Shown piece after piece: positions 45,217 through 57,363 of a DNA stretch of 64,000 nucleotides. The translations under genes were made by a program, and so were the position numbers. Each line of letters starts with the position of its first letter. The stretch's first letter is position 1. The stretch is from assembly GCA_037957365.1 (NCBI GenBank), contig JARHVA010002006.1:1277501-1341500 (forward strand), read 5' to 3'. The notes under the pieces are model-generated. The model was not told the DNA's origin, did no database searches, and was given only the letters and a program-made list of their open reading frames with translations. This stretch comes from Torreya grandis (Eukaryota > Streptophyta > Pinopsida > Cupressales > Taxaceae).

Positions 45217-47258
45217 TGGAATTTTATGGGGCTCAAAATCCCTAATAAGAGACACTTAGTTAAACATCAAATGTTATCCCTTAAACTGAATATTTTATTT
45301 CTACTAGAAACCAAACTCAGTGAATCAGAGGATTTGTTGCTAATGCACAAGAGTTAGAATCAATGGAAGGGTTATTTTACTACGTCAAACAATGACTCAA
45401 GTGGTCTCATAATAATTTGGTGTCCTTCTAAAGTGGTTGTTGAAATTTGAGATAAAGGTCTTGGATGGAAGTTGTGTAAGGTATATGATTTCCTACATGA
45501 TATTTCATTCTTTATTTTCAATGTCTATGGTTCTATTCCCCTAATGTCCAAGATAAAGTGTTAGGGGAAAATTTCACATTATATAAAAATTCATCTAAAT
45601 GAAAATTCATCCTATGTGGTGATTTTAATGTTATTTTGTCTAGGGTGGATAAAATAGGTGGCTAGGTCGGCCAATACAATCCCAAGTGGACTTTTTTGAA
45701 TTTGTATCAACTAATTGTCTAATTGATATATCCCTAGGAATGGTATTTTCTCATAGACCAACTGACACCATGGATTCAACAATATTGCTAAAAGGATTGA
45801 TAGGTTCCTAATTGGCCCTTCATGGTGATATTTGGATTGGATCTCAAAGAGAAATATTCTACCTATTTTAGGATCAGATGCCCCTTTTGAATGGGTGGTC
45901 TACAATGTTGATGCTCTCGTAAGATGCCCCTTCAAATTTGAGCTAATGTGGCAAAGAGACTCATATTTCTTGGAGTATCTTAAATTCTAGTGGGTTAATG
46001 ATCCAAATGTAAAAGGAAACAAAATGTTTATTTTTGAAAAAAAAAGTCATTTTCATCAAATATTGCCTCTACAAATGGAATCATGAGCATTTCCAAAATA
46101 TCTTTCAAGATATTAGTCGATTAAAAGAGGAATTGACTATTCTAAATTGAACTATAATGATATTAAGATGAAAAATTCTTATTTATTATAAGAAAAAGAA
46201 TTATTAGTTGAACTAGAAGAACTTCATATCAAATAAGAAGTTTCTTGGAAGCAAAAATATTGTGAAAGTTGGATAAAAGAGGGAGACCATAACACAAAAT
46301 TCTTCCATAATCTCACTTGTGCCAGATGAAGCACAAATAGAATTATGTTAACCAAAGATTTTTCTAGAGAATTCATTAATCAAAGCTCTGGGATCTTACA
46401 ATATACAATAAGGTTTTTTGAATCTCTTATAGCAAGTCATGAGGTGTCATATCTGAATGCACAAGCAAATATGCTTAGGTGCATTCCCAGACTTATATTA
46501 AATGAATAAAATTAGAATTTACTTACACCTTTCATTTAGGAGGAAGTTAAAAGGATAGTATTTTATATGCAGAAGGGTAAATTCCATAGTCTGGATGGGT
46601 TCCTTGCTATTATTTTTAGGTAGCATGGTCAATCATTGGTGTAGAGATGGTCAGTGCTATGGATGAATCTAGGTTTAAAAAGAAAATAAACATTGATCTT
46701 AATAGAACCTTCATCTATCTAATTCTAAAAGGGGATAGCCAATCTACATTTGAAGACTTTAGGATTATATCTTTGTGTTAGACAATCTATGAAATTATGT
46801 CTAAATCTACTTCGTTTCATCTAAAATCCTTCATTTTTGACTTAATTTATAATGAACAAGGGGGTTTTGTCATTGGGAGAAACATTCAAGAAGGGTTCAA
46901 AATAACTCACGAAATTATCCATTCCTTGAAATTGAATCATCAAAAAGGAATGCTAATAAAATTTGACATTAGTAAAGCTTATGATAGATTTAGTTAGAGG
47001 TTCTTAATGAAGGTTATATAAAAAATTGGATTTGATAAAAGCTTATGAGATTGGATTTTTAGGCGTATCTCTTCTATGTTCTATATTTTGGTGAATGGCA
47101 GTTTTGGTAGTTTCTTCAAATCTATAAGGGGATTTCACCAAGGGTATTCCATCTCCCCCTTTTTATTTCTCTTAATGGATGAAGCCTTAGGTATGGCAAT
47201 CAAGGCTACTCAAGGGGATCCCATTGCCCAAAAATTAGAATATATTATCAACAAATAA
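45217..47258 (+). pseudogene. L1-type LINE ORF2 fragment (endonuclease and partial RT)
   Basis: An apurinic-type endonuclease starts at 45217 (WNFMGLKIPNKRHLVK), with FLLETKLSE containing the metal-binding Glu, then GLIIIWCPSKV, ISFFIFNVYGS and FILCGDFNVILSRVDKIGG (GDFN at about 45617). RT follows: FIYLILKGDSQSTFEDFRII, NEQGGFVIGRNIQEGFKITH, EIIHSLK, FDISKAYDR (motif A Asp, about 46960) and GFHQGYSISPFLFLLMDEAL. The sequence changes at about 47258, before the FADD active-site motif, so the 3' half of RT, the RNase H or Cys-rich tail and any poly(A) are missing. Stops and frameshifts occur throughout. Such LINEs copy themselves by target-primed reverse transcription; this copy is dead. Confidence 0.85.
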
Positions 47259-47425
47259 GGATTACATATATAGGTATGAGAGCATTTCATATCAAGTAAT
47301 TAACTACTGTTCAATCCCTAGTGATGTAGAGTTAACTATTATAACTCAAATCATAGTTATTATACATTTATCACACTAAATGTACACACTAACACTTATT
47401 AGGAGATTTTATTACATCCTTCCCT
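47259..47425 (-). repeat. Probable 3' LTR fragment of a second Copia remnant
   Basis: On the minus strand a purine tract CTAAGGGAAGGA (47426-47437) is followed directly by TGTAATAAAATCTCCTAATA, which resembles a Copia PPT and LTR start. It ends at the LINE junction near 47258. No second LTR copy was found in the window. Confidence 0.5.
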
Positions 47426-47879
47426 TAGTATGAACATGGGAAAGAACCATATCCTAAAGAAGTTTTTTCTCTAAAAACTATCTTCAGACCAGGGATAACT
47501 CCATCAAGTTAATTCTTAACATTCATGAAGATGTAGTTCATGACCTGAATTCCTTGGTTTTTGAACCATTTTACAAAACATAAATTTTTATTAGTAAGAT
47601 TCAAAAAATCTCAAAACTCTAGGCAATAATCCATACTAAGTTTACCTTGATCTTATTCTGCCTTAAAAAATGAGCTAATTTTACAATATGAGTTTTTCAA
47701 ATATATTAATGCAATTAGGAATTATTATATACACCACATAAAACATAACACAAATAGATATGCCCCTAATTCACAATGTGGCCCTATCCCTAGTGGCTAA
47801 CAAGAAGATGTTGAATTTCCTCCAACATCCTGTTGCCTTTGATCTCTAATTTAACATTTCTCACTCAATATATGCATTC

Positions 47880-48494
47880 TTCATCATTAATATCTACACT
47901 TATCGAATCTTCCTCAATGAATGGTTCATTCTCAGTGACCATATTAGATTCATTTGATTTTTCCTTTAGTTTTATTTTGAGAATATAATTTAATTTACTT
48001 TAAAATTCCAATATGTGTCATCACCCTTTTATCTTTATCTAGGAGAGCTAAGATCATATATTCGAGGATGTACCAAGAGAATAAATAATATTATTGTACA
48101 TGGAAGACATATTATTTAACATTATGGCTTTCAAATCCTCATCTTCAACTAGATCTTTGAATTTTGTGAGCTATCTAATGAGATATATTAGATCATTAAT
48201 GTGACTATACTTTGTAACTCCATAACTCATTTTGAATTTGAATAATTGTAACTTCAGAGAAAATTTTACATGAATTGCTTTAGCACCGAATGTTTTGTTC
48301 AGATTTTCCAAGATTTCTATGGATGGTTTTTCCATATCTACATAGTGCAATCCAAAATCTAAAAGTGCAAGGAAAATTATGGATTTAAAGTTATCATCTA
48401 TGCTTTACCATTCCAATGAATTTTTAGGATCTACAGGTTGTGTTTCTTTCCCAGTAACTATTCCCCACAAGTTTTTGTTCATTAGTTGCATCTG
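47880..48494 (-). pseudogene. Copia gag (UBN2-type) remnant
   Basis: One minus frame from 48494 to 48054 is almost open (two stops): MNKNLWGIVTGKETQPVDPK, then DNFKSIIFLALLDFGLHYVD, EILENLNKTFGAKAIHVKFS, LKLQLFKFKMSYGVTKYSHI and EDEDLKAIMLNNMSSMYNNI. This is the UBN2 gag pattern (W...K...I.L.L, LE..Y, L...L...KM..G.S...HI, ...LL..LP.SY). It continues frame-shifted to about 47880 with an acidic Glu/Asn-rich piece. Only about 450 bp separate it from the PPT at 47426, with no pol in between, so it is either another gag-only element or a deletion derivative. Confidence 0.72.
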
Positions 48495-50690
48495 AATTTT
48501 GAATTTTCAAGTGTGAAAATTAAGATTGGTGAATTTTTCTAATAGAATGTACAACTTTAAGAAATCAAAACAACAAAGACACATGATGTTGAATTATACT
48601 AAAAATGCATACATACAAAAAAATATGAGTGACACAAAGGATCCAAGTATTTTCTAAAACAAGACTCACAAATCATACACATTTTATGATGTGTGTGTAC
48701 ATGCACACATTAAAAATAGAACTAAATCCAATTAAAGACTGGATTTAATAACCTAATTGACACTTTATCTTTTAAAACAATATTAAAAATAACAATAAAG
48801 AAGAGTAAAAAACTAATATTGAAATATACCTACTAAACATATACTAATCATAAATTACACTAAAAAATATGATTGGAGGAGATTACACTATAGAAAGTAA
48901 ATTATTTTTTACAAAACTTGGTGATGTTTTTAGGGTGATCTTAACCAACACACACAAACTACATGCGTGTTGACGTCAACTCACCTCAGGTAGACTTCCT
49001 AAATAGTGATGTTGATGACTTGACCACCAACTATGACTGACATATAACTAACTACCATTATGACCATTAAGACTACTTAACCTTTAGGGATGTTATCACT
49101 GCCAACATAGCCGCTGCATGCTCAATGACTATCATAGTTAACATGAAAAACTCATCCTACATGGAAACATCGTGATGTGGAGATCTACATGGTAGTTAGG
49201 AATTTTTGAACTAATTTTCATGATTTCTTTACCCCATCACCCATACACAAACCTCTAAGCATTAATGTCACCATCCACATTACAATGATGTAGGTGAACT
49301 TGAATGTGAAAATTCCCATGTATTTCTACCTCCATGTCCCTATTAAGTCACTGTGTGCAGATTTCATTAGCTGAATACTTCAAAGCTTAGTAAATGGAGG
49401 GAAAGAACCAATTTGAGCTTGTAATCCTCATAGTTAATCACAACTAGTAATCACACTTTAGACCAACTTAGTCATTGATATTCATTTTTCATCCTTTGTT
49501 CATATAATAGTGACACCTTTTATGCTATAAGTTACACTAAGTGGTGCACTTTCATAGAGAAGTATGTCATTTTATTTTAGATCTATAATGCATAGATACC
49601 TTAGTAATATGCATATCTAATGACAACCTACAGGAACAGGGGTACTAATTTACTACACTCTTAATGTGGATATGAGGTTTGAGACTTTATAATACAAATT
49701 TTATTTTGGACCCTTTTATCTCTACTGTATCAATTAGATTTTACACTTGATATGTTTTGTAGGAGTTATAGTACATGGGAATCTAATGACACAATGGGAT
49801 CACCTCTAAGTTGTGGGACCTTGGAAAATCGAGGTGAACCTATGAAGAAGGCCAACTTCCTTTTACTAATCTTAGTGCAACTAATACATGACTAGTTCAC
49901 TTCTAACTACAACTTCTTTGTGATTTCACTCCTAACTAGGGTTTTATTTATAATGAAAAGAGTTTAGAAGGAGTTTTAAAACTATAAATGGTGATGCACC
50001 AAAGGGTTCTAGTGAAAATTATTACTTGATTTGATTGAACATAGTTTGAATAATAATTTACTGAACATGAGTATAACATCAAAGGCAATATTGGACATTT
50101 TATCAAATAAGGAATAAAGTTCTCAATTTTTTTTCAACAAGATTTCAAAAGGGCAATATGAAAACCACAAATGACCCTATATGACTAAAATAAGACTTAT
50201 ATCATTCAAAAATGTAACAAAATCCATACATACACAAGGATGGCATAAAATAAAGAAGGCAAAACTTGACTATATTAATATTCTCCAGGTCATAACATGT
50301 AGATGAATTTTTCAAATGTAGAAAATTTTATCTATCAGTAACAAGATCCATGGGCTACATAAGAGACCCATATTTATACCAAAAACTTACTCTCTTGAAA
50401 GAGAAGAAGTAAAAAACCTTTACATTTACTCTAAGAGCAAGAAATTAGGGAATGCTTATATAAATTTCCTCATTTCAACTTGAAGATGCATCTTTGGTGG
50501 AGTCGAAGGAAGAAAAGGACTCTGCAAGTAGTTGGGTGCTTCACCAAGTGTTGAAGAAGGAGGAAAATGTTGTTGGAGTCTTCTATTCGAACCGTCTCTC
50601 CTTGAGCTCAGTTGAAGAAGTCTCTTACTAAGAAATGGGGTGCCAAAATGAAACTTCATGACTTGGTCAATATTTTAACAAAATTAATTC
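48495..50690. other. Unassigned AT-rich stretch
   Basis: No PBS, LTR boundary or coding frame was recognised. The minus frame at 50456-50659 (Arg/Ser/Pro-rich) has no identifiable motif. Confidence 0.45.
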
Positions 50691-50699
50691 TTTTTTTAA

Positions 50700-51013
50700 T
50701 ATTTGAATATTTTAAAACATAACTTGCAAAACCTAACTTGTAATTTACAATTGAGACTTTTACAACTTATACGTCACTTGACAAAAAGGGATGTGCAAAA
50801 TACAATGTGAGATTTTACAACTTTTAAGTCATTCAACTTGTTAAAAAGAAAAGTACAAAATATAAGTTGCACTTTTTCAACTTAAACTTGACAAAATGAA
50901 AATTGAAAACTATAAGTAACACTTTTTCAACTAAAAGTTAAAAGTTAAAAACCATCAAAATGATAATTACAATTTACAACTTGCAACTTTACAATGTAGC
51001 TTAGAAAATTTGT
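50700..51013. repeat. Degenerate ~50-65 bp tandem array
   Basis: Units start ACTTTTACAACTT / ATTTTACAACTTTTAAG / ACTTTTTCAACTTAAAC / ACTTTTTCAACTAAAAG at about 50756, 50812, 50870 and 50930, each followed by an A-rich segment (ACAAAATATAAG and similar). Its downstream 196 bp are duplicated at 51752-51947. Confidence 0.65.
50818..51013. repeat. Near-identical 196-bp direct repeat, copy 1
   Basis: This segment and 51752-51947 are the same length and differ at only three positions by direct comparison (about 98.5% identity), far closer than any LTR pair in the window. Both begin CAACTTTTAAGTCATTCAAC and end TAGCTTAGAAAATTTGT. Confidence 0.93.
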
Positions 51014-51751
51014 CTATGTTGTTTTGTTATTATTGATTTGTTGTTAAAATGTTGTTCCCAACTATTTCATTTTTTCTTTTTATTTATTTTTTGGTTGATG
51101 CAAGATTGTTCAAACCCTTGGATGCTCCTATTTTTGACACTCAAGGTTTTTAAAATGTGAAATCCTAATCACATGGATGTAATAAGTGGTAAAACCACTC
51201 TTTTTATATATGTGATATTTAATGTTTCACCTAGTATTTTTTATTTTATTTTGGATACATATCAACTCGAGCCAACTACATTGTCTAACTACTTTTAATT
51301 ATAAACCATTTTATTAAGATGATAATATATCTCACATAGAGATATTATCCTATGAGAGATTATAGGGGAGAATGAACATGGATTATGTTTGGATATAGTT
51401 GAGTAGTTAGAGAAACCTCATTTATAGGAGTGGCTTCTCTATATGTCTGCATCCAATCCATTGAATAAAATATTTTGATTTAATGGAAAAACAAAATATT
51501 GTGCTCTATACATTTTTGAGCCTTTGGCTTTACCAAATAATGGATTAATCTCATTATCTGGTATCAGATCAGATTTTACCATGGACCTCTCTGCAATTCG
51601 GTCTTGCTCATCACAAGGGCTTTGGAGTGAAGATCACATCCAATGACCTTATCTTTGGAAAAGCATTATTTATTTTTTATAGTGGTAATGTAATGCAAAC
51701 CATTAAAAATTCCATTGGAATTCTAAAATATTTTTTGTAAATAAGAAAAAT
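51014..51751. other. Segment between the 196-bp repeats, with a Copia-type PBS-like site
   Basis: This 738 bp contains CTGGTATCAGATCAGATT at about 51561, very like the initiator-Met primer site of Copia elements on the plus strand (standard TGGTATCAGAGC), followed by ACCATGG. The sequence to its left may be a 5' LTR, but its start is not visible and no gag follows. Confidence 0.4.
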
Positions 51752-51947
51752 CAACTTTTAAGTCATTCAACTTGTTAAAAAGAAATGTACAAAATATAAG
51801 TTGCACTTTTTCAACTTAAACTTGACAAAATGAAAATTGAAAACTATAAGTAACACTTTTTCAACTAAAAGTTAAAAGCTAAAAACTATCAAAATGATAA
51901 TTACAATTTACAACTTGCAACTTTACAATGTAGCTTAGAAAATTTGT
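51752..51947. repeat. Near-identical 196-bp direct repeat, copy 2
   Basis: This is the second copy of 50818-51013, with three substitutions and no gaps. Confidence 0.93.
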
Positions 51948-52029
51948 AATTTACAGAATGTATTCTTCTCAAATAATTAAAAAATTAATCAACAACAATG
52001 ACATCAGAGGGTTCCTTATCCTTTTTCCA

Positions 52030-55000
52030 TTATATCTTTTTAAGCATTGAAGTTGATAAATATTTCTTGTAGGCATTATTCATTGGGACCAATTATGTAA
52101 AGATTACTGATGTCACATTCTGCCATTACCTCAGATAATTCTCTAGAAGAAGCTCTATAGATTTAGATATGTTTGCCCATCTGATCAAGTGTATTATGGT
52201 ACTTGATAAACTGGAGGATGGAATCCAAATTAAAAATTATGTCATGTGCTGACTCCCTCTTAATCACCTCAAATTTATCCTAGACGACCTGAATAGGAAG
52301 AGGTTTATCTTGATAATCTGCTGCCTCAAATGAAAATTTACAAATTGAATCTTCAATGTCATACATTACATCGGGGGCCTTATCACTTGTGTTCTTGGAC
52401 TTATCAATAATTTCACTAAGTATTCTAATTCTGAACTTGGTTTCCCCATCTAGCTCATCATGCTCCAAAGAATTTTTGAGTATCTTTTTAGACATGAGGA
52501 TATCGCTCTCTATCTGGTCAATGGATTTCAATTTGGGAAAGTAGAGCTTTAGTATTTTAACTTCATATTTGTTTATTTCTAACTTCAGAGATGAAAGGTC
52601 ACCCTTCAGTGTTTTTTAATAATCCATTGCCAACCCTATCACCCTGTTTCTTATGGTGACTAGTTCTTAAACCAAGTCCTTTGTAGCTCTACCCATTGTG
52701 TGAATCTCTATCATTGTATCAAAGGTCTCTTTATCAAGGAATTAAGGGGGAAATTGAGTTGGCTGGGTTAGTTTGAGAGGATGTGTTGGGTCTATGATCC
52801 TCCTCAAGGCAAACATTAACTATTATACCTTGTTCTTCAACTCATCCTTGGTGACCTTGTCACTCTCAATTTTCTCTAAGAGTGAACTTATGCTTATTTA
52901 GACATCATGTTTCAGTCCCTCTCTTGTTGGATGACCAAGGTGTACCTTGGATACATGATAATCCCCCACTCCTAAATCTTCTTTCTTTTTTTTAGGTGAG
53001 GGAACTACTATCTCCATATACTTATACCCTCTTGCATCATAAGAGACTCTAGAAATAGTCTTGGGACCTCTCTTTGGTCGTTTAGATGCTTCCAATAGAC
53101 CAAAATCTAGGGTGTTATACGATATCATTTGCTTCCTCTTCTTGGACACTAATTGTGCAAGCCAACTAGGGGTGGTTACTTATTAATCTTATCCTATTAT
53201 AATGGCCATTGTTACCTATGAAACTATGACTAAATCTGACATACTAGTAGTTACTGTAACAAATGCTATATCTAACACTGATGTTACTGTTGAGTCTTCA
53301 ACTGATGATCTAGGTGTCTCTACCCCATTGGTGGGTTGACTAGCCACAGTTCTGTCAGTGGGCTTCTATATCTCCACCTCCTTGGTGGGATTTTAGGTTA
53401 AATTGAGAGTGGGAGGAGGAAAGGATACTTGGATGGGTTGAGTGGATGTGCTTCCAAAGGGTGTGGAAACTGACAGTGACATAGGTGGAAAGGTAGGCAT
53501 GTGTGAAGGTAATGAGGGAACTTATGGGAGGATGTTTCCTAAGGAAATAAAATAATCTAGTAGTGTGGTTGGAATGACCAGAGTAAAATTAGTGGGTAGT
53601 GTGATGGAAGATGGAGATGGAAATGTTATTGACCCAGTGGCTCTGGTACACAATGGGACTTCAATCAGAATGATTGAGTAAGTAGCCATGTATTATTGGA
53701 TGGTGTTGGTGATCAATGGGGTAGTAGTAGATATAAGGGATGAGGTGGAAGTAATTATGGAAGAGGGAGATGAGGATGGAGTTGGGATAACCTACTGCAT
53801 TGATTAGCTTACTACTAAGGGAATCAATTACATTGGTGGGCTAGATGAGGGAATATTTGCTTACATAGGTTGGATAAAGAAAGAGGAGGAGGGGTTACTG
53901 AAGTTGAGTCCCCTATAGAAATTGGTAGTGATTATTTTAATGGTTGGGTTATTAGCACTTGGGTGCTAGAAAAAACCCTTTTGGACTTCTAGTTTTGCTT
54001 CCCTTTGTGTGAGATGACTAGTCCCACTACCTGATCTGCTTGGGTGCAACTGCTGGAACCTTTTATTGCTTATACCTCTACCCATTTATCCTTTGCCTTT
54101 TTGAAGCCATCTATGATATTCAAACTCTCTTTTGTTATTTTTAACCCCTTAATTCTTAACCAAATTAAAGTCCTGTTGATGACTAGCGTAGTCTTGTCTA
54201 GTAAATAAAAAGGATTTAGGTGTAGACCACCTGACTTGAGGAAGGTGTTAGAGGTAGATATGATTATCGTACTACACCCTATCCACTAGCTATTCCTCAT
54301 ATTTAAACTCATCTAAAACCAGTGACATGTCATAGTTCTTAATATGTTTAAGGGTCATCCTAGAATAATCCCTCAACCTAACCTCTTCCTCATCCCGTAT
54401 GTCCCAATAATATTCATAAAAGGGAATGTGAATAAATGAGTAACCCAATAAACTAGAAATAAAACCTATAAAATCATAAAAGGGCCTACCATCAAGGGTT
54501 CTCAAATTCATCTGTGTCATTTCTACCTCTGCATATTTGGCCTTGGATAAGGAATGGCACATGTATCTCCCTATATTGATAGGGAAGTGTATGCCTATTT
54601 TGTGCTTTCTTGATAAGAACTTGTGGGTTTAAACTAGTTGTCTTTCAAGTTCTATTAGGGCCCACTTGTTACTGACATATCTGGGAAGGGTGTAAGGATA
54701 CCCACTAAAACCATTAACTTTGATATAGGAAAATGTGGGGAATTGGATGAAGTATGATCCCTAATTTGTAATTTATGTAATTGCAGCATCATGAAACCTT
54801 GTCCTCCCTAGTTCTTTTTCAAACATCGTTATGATGCAATAGATAAAGTCATCATTAAATCTCCTAAATTATTATTTACTTCCTTTAAAAGTGAGATTAG
54901 GATAGTAATTATAAACTTTGTTAATCTGATCTGGCATTGTGTTTAACCTTGGGAATGCCCTCCCTTTTGCCAAAGTATAGATGAGGTAGGAGGTCATGTA

Positions 55001-55687
55001 GAATTTGCCAATAGTTTGAACCTCTATCAAATGTCGATGAATGGAATCACTAATCAATTGAGCCCAATGAATGTATTATTTATTTTTTTGGATTACCTAG
55101 ATATATTGGTACATCCAATCTTTATATTTCTTTGCATTTTGGATTCCTATAATTCTATGTAGGAGTACAATGATGTCTCCTACCTCATCTTTGAATTCTA
55201 TCCTAGCTAGGGTCTTAGAAATTATTGAGGATGAAGCTTTAGGGGTCTTCAAACACTATTTGTTAATAATGTGTGAATAGATTGAGGTGTTGTCTTGGTA
55301 GAATTTATTGGAGGAATCACAAATAATATCTATATAACTTTCAAACTCTGGGATTAAAAACATAGTGTCAATGAAATTTGGATCTAGTTTTAGAATATTT
55401 TCCCCTTTATCATTTACTACCTCTCTTTTCTCTGGATTATAATGCTTGTCCATAGTGAGAAAAATATCAAGGATTTTCATAAAGAATGGAAAGGCTATAG
55501 CCTGAGGTAAAACACTACCATATATGCTCTGAATCTAGTCATTTTTAAATTTTTCATTGATCCTAGTCAAGAAGTCAGCTTGGTCTATGTGGCCTAGGTC
55601 TGTGTGAATTATCTCATTGATGTTAGAATATAAGCTATAAGGGAGACCATGTTCCTTTTATTTATAATTCATCTCCTTCTTAGACAT
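52030..55687 (-). pseudogene. Long decayed ORF of unknown family
   Basis: A minus-strand protein can be followed in broken frames from the ATG at 55687 (MSKKEMNYK). Open pieces: 55480-55256 (MKILDIFLTMDKHYNPEKRE, FIDTMFLIPEFESYIDIICD), 55057-54872 (SDSIHRHLIEVQTIGKFYMT, then AKGRAFPRLNTMPDQINKVY), 54562-54290 (GRPFYDFIGFISSLLGYSFI), a Pro/Ser/Thr-rich low-complexity middle (about 54000-53300), a basic patch at 53149-52898 (MSKKRKQMISYN, ASKRPKRGPKT) and a charged, coiled-coil-like end at 52621-52280 (LEINKYEVKILKLYFPKLKS, IDQIESDILMSKKILKNSLE). The layout (folded N-terminal part, disordered middle, basic patch, helical tail) recalls transposon-encoded plant-mobile-domain or gag-like ORFs, but no family motif is recognised. 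It is on the same strand as, and 3' of, the Gypsy pol remnant at 57364-59600. Confidence 0.5.
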
Positions 55688-56515
55688 ATACCCTAGGAAA
55701 ATGTGCGAGGAAACCAACTACAAAGCTGGTCAAGATTTGGGTTTGTAATCATAGGTAATCTTCTCACTTTTAAATTGGTAGAGTTTTTTTGTGATTCTAT
55801 AGGCATTCTACTCTGATATAATATGTAATAAAAAGTATAAAATCCAACATAGAGTCAATAGGGTTTCAATTTGCAAAAACACTTGTAAAGTCTGATGGGG
55901 TTATGGTTTATATTTGCAAGTTGGATCTCCGATGGGAAAATAAGAGGGATATCCACCTAGATCCAAGTGGGGATTTTAGGGGTTTTTACAGTTAAAATCT
56001 CCATCATAGGTTCAAGTTGAGAAGACAAGAGGGATATCTACCTAGATCTAGAATTTTTTAAGAAAAGCCCTAATTATGGCAAGAAGAATCTAGACAAAAT
56101 TTAACAAAATACTAACATATGAATGTAAAAATTGGAAATTTATGTGTAAATGGTGATGCTTTCAATAATTTTAGTGAAAAACCCTAAGTAAATAAAGGAA
56201 AAAAACTAAGCTTTGAAAAAAAGAACAATGGTATCCAATGATACAAAATATATTGAAGGAAAGACCTGGGAGAATATAGGTATGCACACGTAGGGTTTTT
56301 CAAGTTGTAAAGAAAACTCTAGTTCGTGATGTCAATTAGAAATAGAGGTGAGAAAGCTCTGGTCATGGAATCTCTTAGATTAGAGGTGAGTGGGATTTGG
56401 TTCACAATGTTTTAATAATGATGTAAAAAACCTAAATTATATACCAAAACCCTTAATTATTGCAAAACATGCCAATAATGGTGGTAGATAGATTAATAAG
56501 CAGGAATACAGGTTT
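55688..56515. other. Unassigned stretch
   Basis: No coding motif was recognised. A paired ~80-bp imperfect repeat is visible near 55910-56060 (GAGGGATATC(C/T)ACCTAGATC appears at about 55946 and 56029). Confidence 0.45.
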
Positions 56516-56519
56516 TCAA

Positions 56520-56960
56520 AATCACTTTTCAAGTTTGCAACTTGAAATATGTTTGCAATATTCTATTTCTTGTTTGCCTTGGTAGTCATAAATTTGGGAA
56601 ACCTTTGTACACTTGCAAATTGGTAATATGTTCTTCATTCTCTGCTTTTCGCTTGTTGCTGAAGGGTTTTAGAGGTAGAGATGCTTTAAGAAGCGAGAAA
56701 TAGAATTTGGATTACACTTTTCAAGTTTGTAAAGTTAAAAAGTGTAGTGGTAATTCTAATTCTTGCTTAGGTCTTAATGAAAATTGGGAAGTGAAGTCTG
56801 CATCACACTTTACAACTTTGTAAAGCTACAAAGTGTCATGTGAATTCTAGTTTCTGCTTGGGAATCAATAAGCGAGAAAGTGGAGATTTTGTTGCACTTT
56901 GTAACTTTGCAAAGTTATAGGGTGAAAAAAAATCTTCTAGTTTCTACTTGTGTCTCAAAA
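56520..56960. repeat. ~90-bp tandem array with hairpin cores
   Basis: Five units start at about 56523, 56609, 56714, 56805 and 56894 (spacing 86, 105, 91, 89). Each begins (A)CACTTT-CAA-TTTG-AAAGTTA and continues TTCTTGCTT...GAGAAAGT. In two units the core is a strong inverted repeat: ACACTTTT...AAAAGTGT (56714-56745) and ACACTTT...AAAGTGT (56805-56836); in the first, CAAGTT-TGC-AACTTG. The ACTTT-CAACTT phrase also occurs in the array at 50700. Confidence 0.75.
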
Positions 56961-57363
56961 AATAGTATTTAGGTCATTTTAAATCTTTTACTCAAATTTT
57001 TTTATAGGTCTCTTCTAAGGCATAGGGTGTTTTGAGGTTTCTAACACAAAAATATCAACATATTTGATGACCTTTGTGGGGTGATTGCATGCTAATAATT
57101 TTTTTTGTAGCCTTCTAATTCATTGGGCATGGAGTCATTTGAAGTTTATCACATCCTACTTGGATAAGGAACATAACTGGGAATCACCCTAAATAAGAAA
57201 CAAAATAGGGAAAGTAAAAACTGAAACAAGATAAGGAAGCAAAACTCCTAATGAGTTGTAAAGTGTACGAAAGCACTTATTTATAGGAAACCAACTAATA
57301 TTAATATGCAGACAGTATTAGAAAGAATTCCAATGTCAAAATCATGCTTTGAGGTATATCCCA
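56961..57363. other. Unassigned stretch 3' of the Gypsy remnant
   Basis: No PPT or LTR boundary was recognised in this 400 bp. Confidence 0.4.

Noticed and set aside
50560..50620. Possible tRNA gene on the minus strand, from a GGTTCGAATAG segment
   Set aside because: The flanking bases do not form the T-arm stem, and no D-arm or anticodon arm could be placed.
50818..51947. TRIM-type element with 196-bp terminal repeats
   Set aside because: The PBS-like site is ~550 bp inside the first repeat rather than next to it, the repeats do not run TG...CA, and no PPT precedes the second copy.
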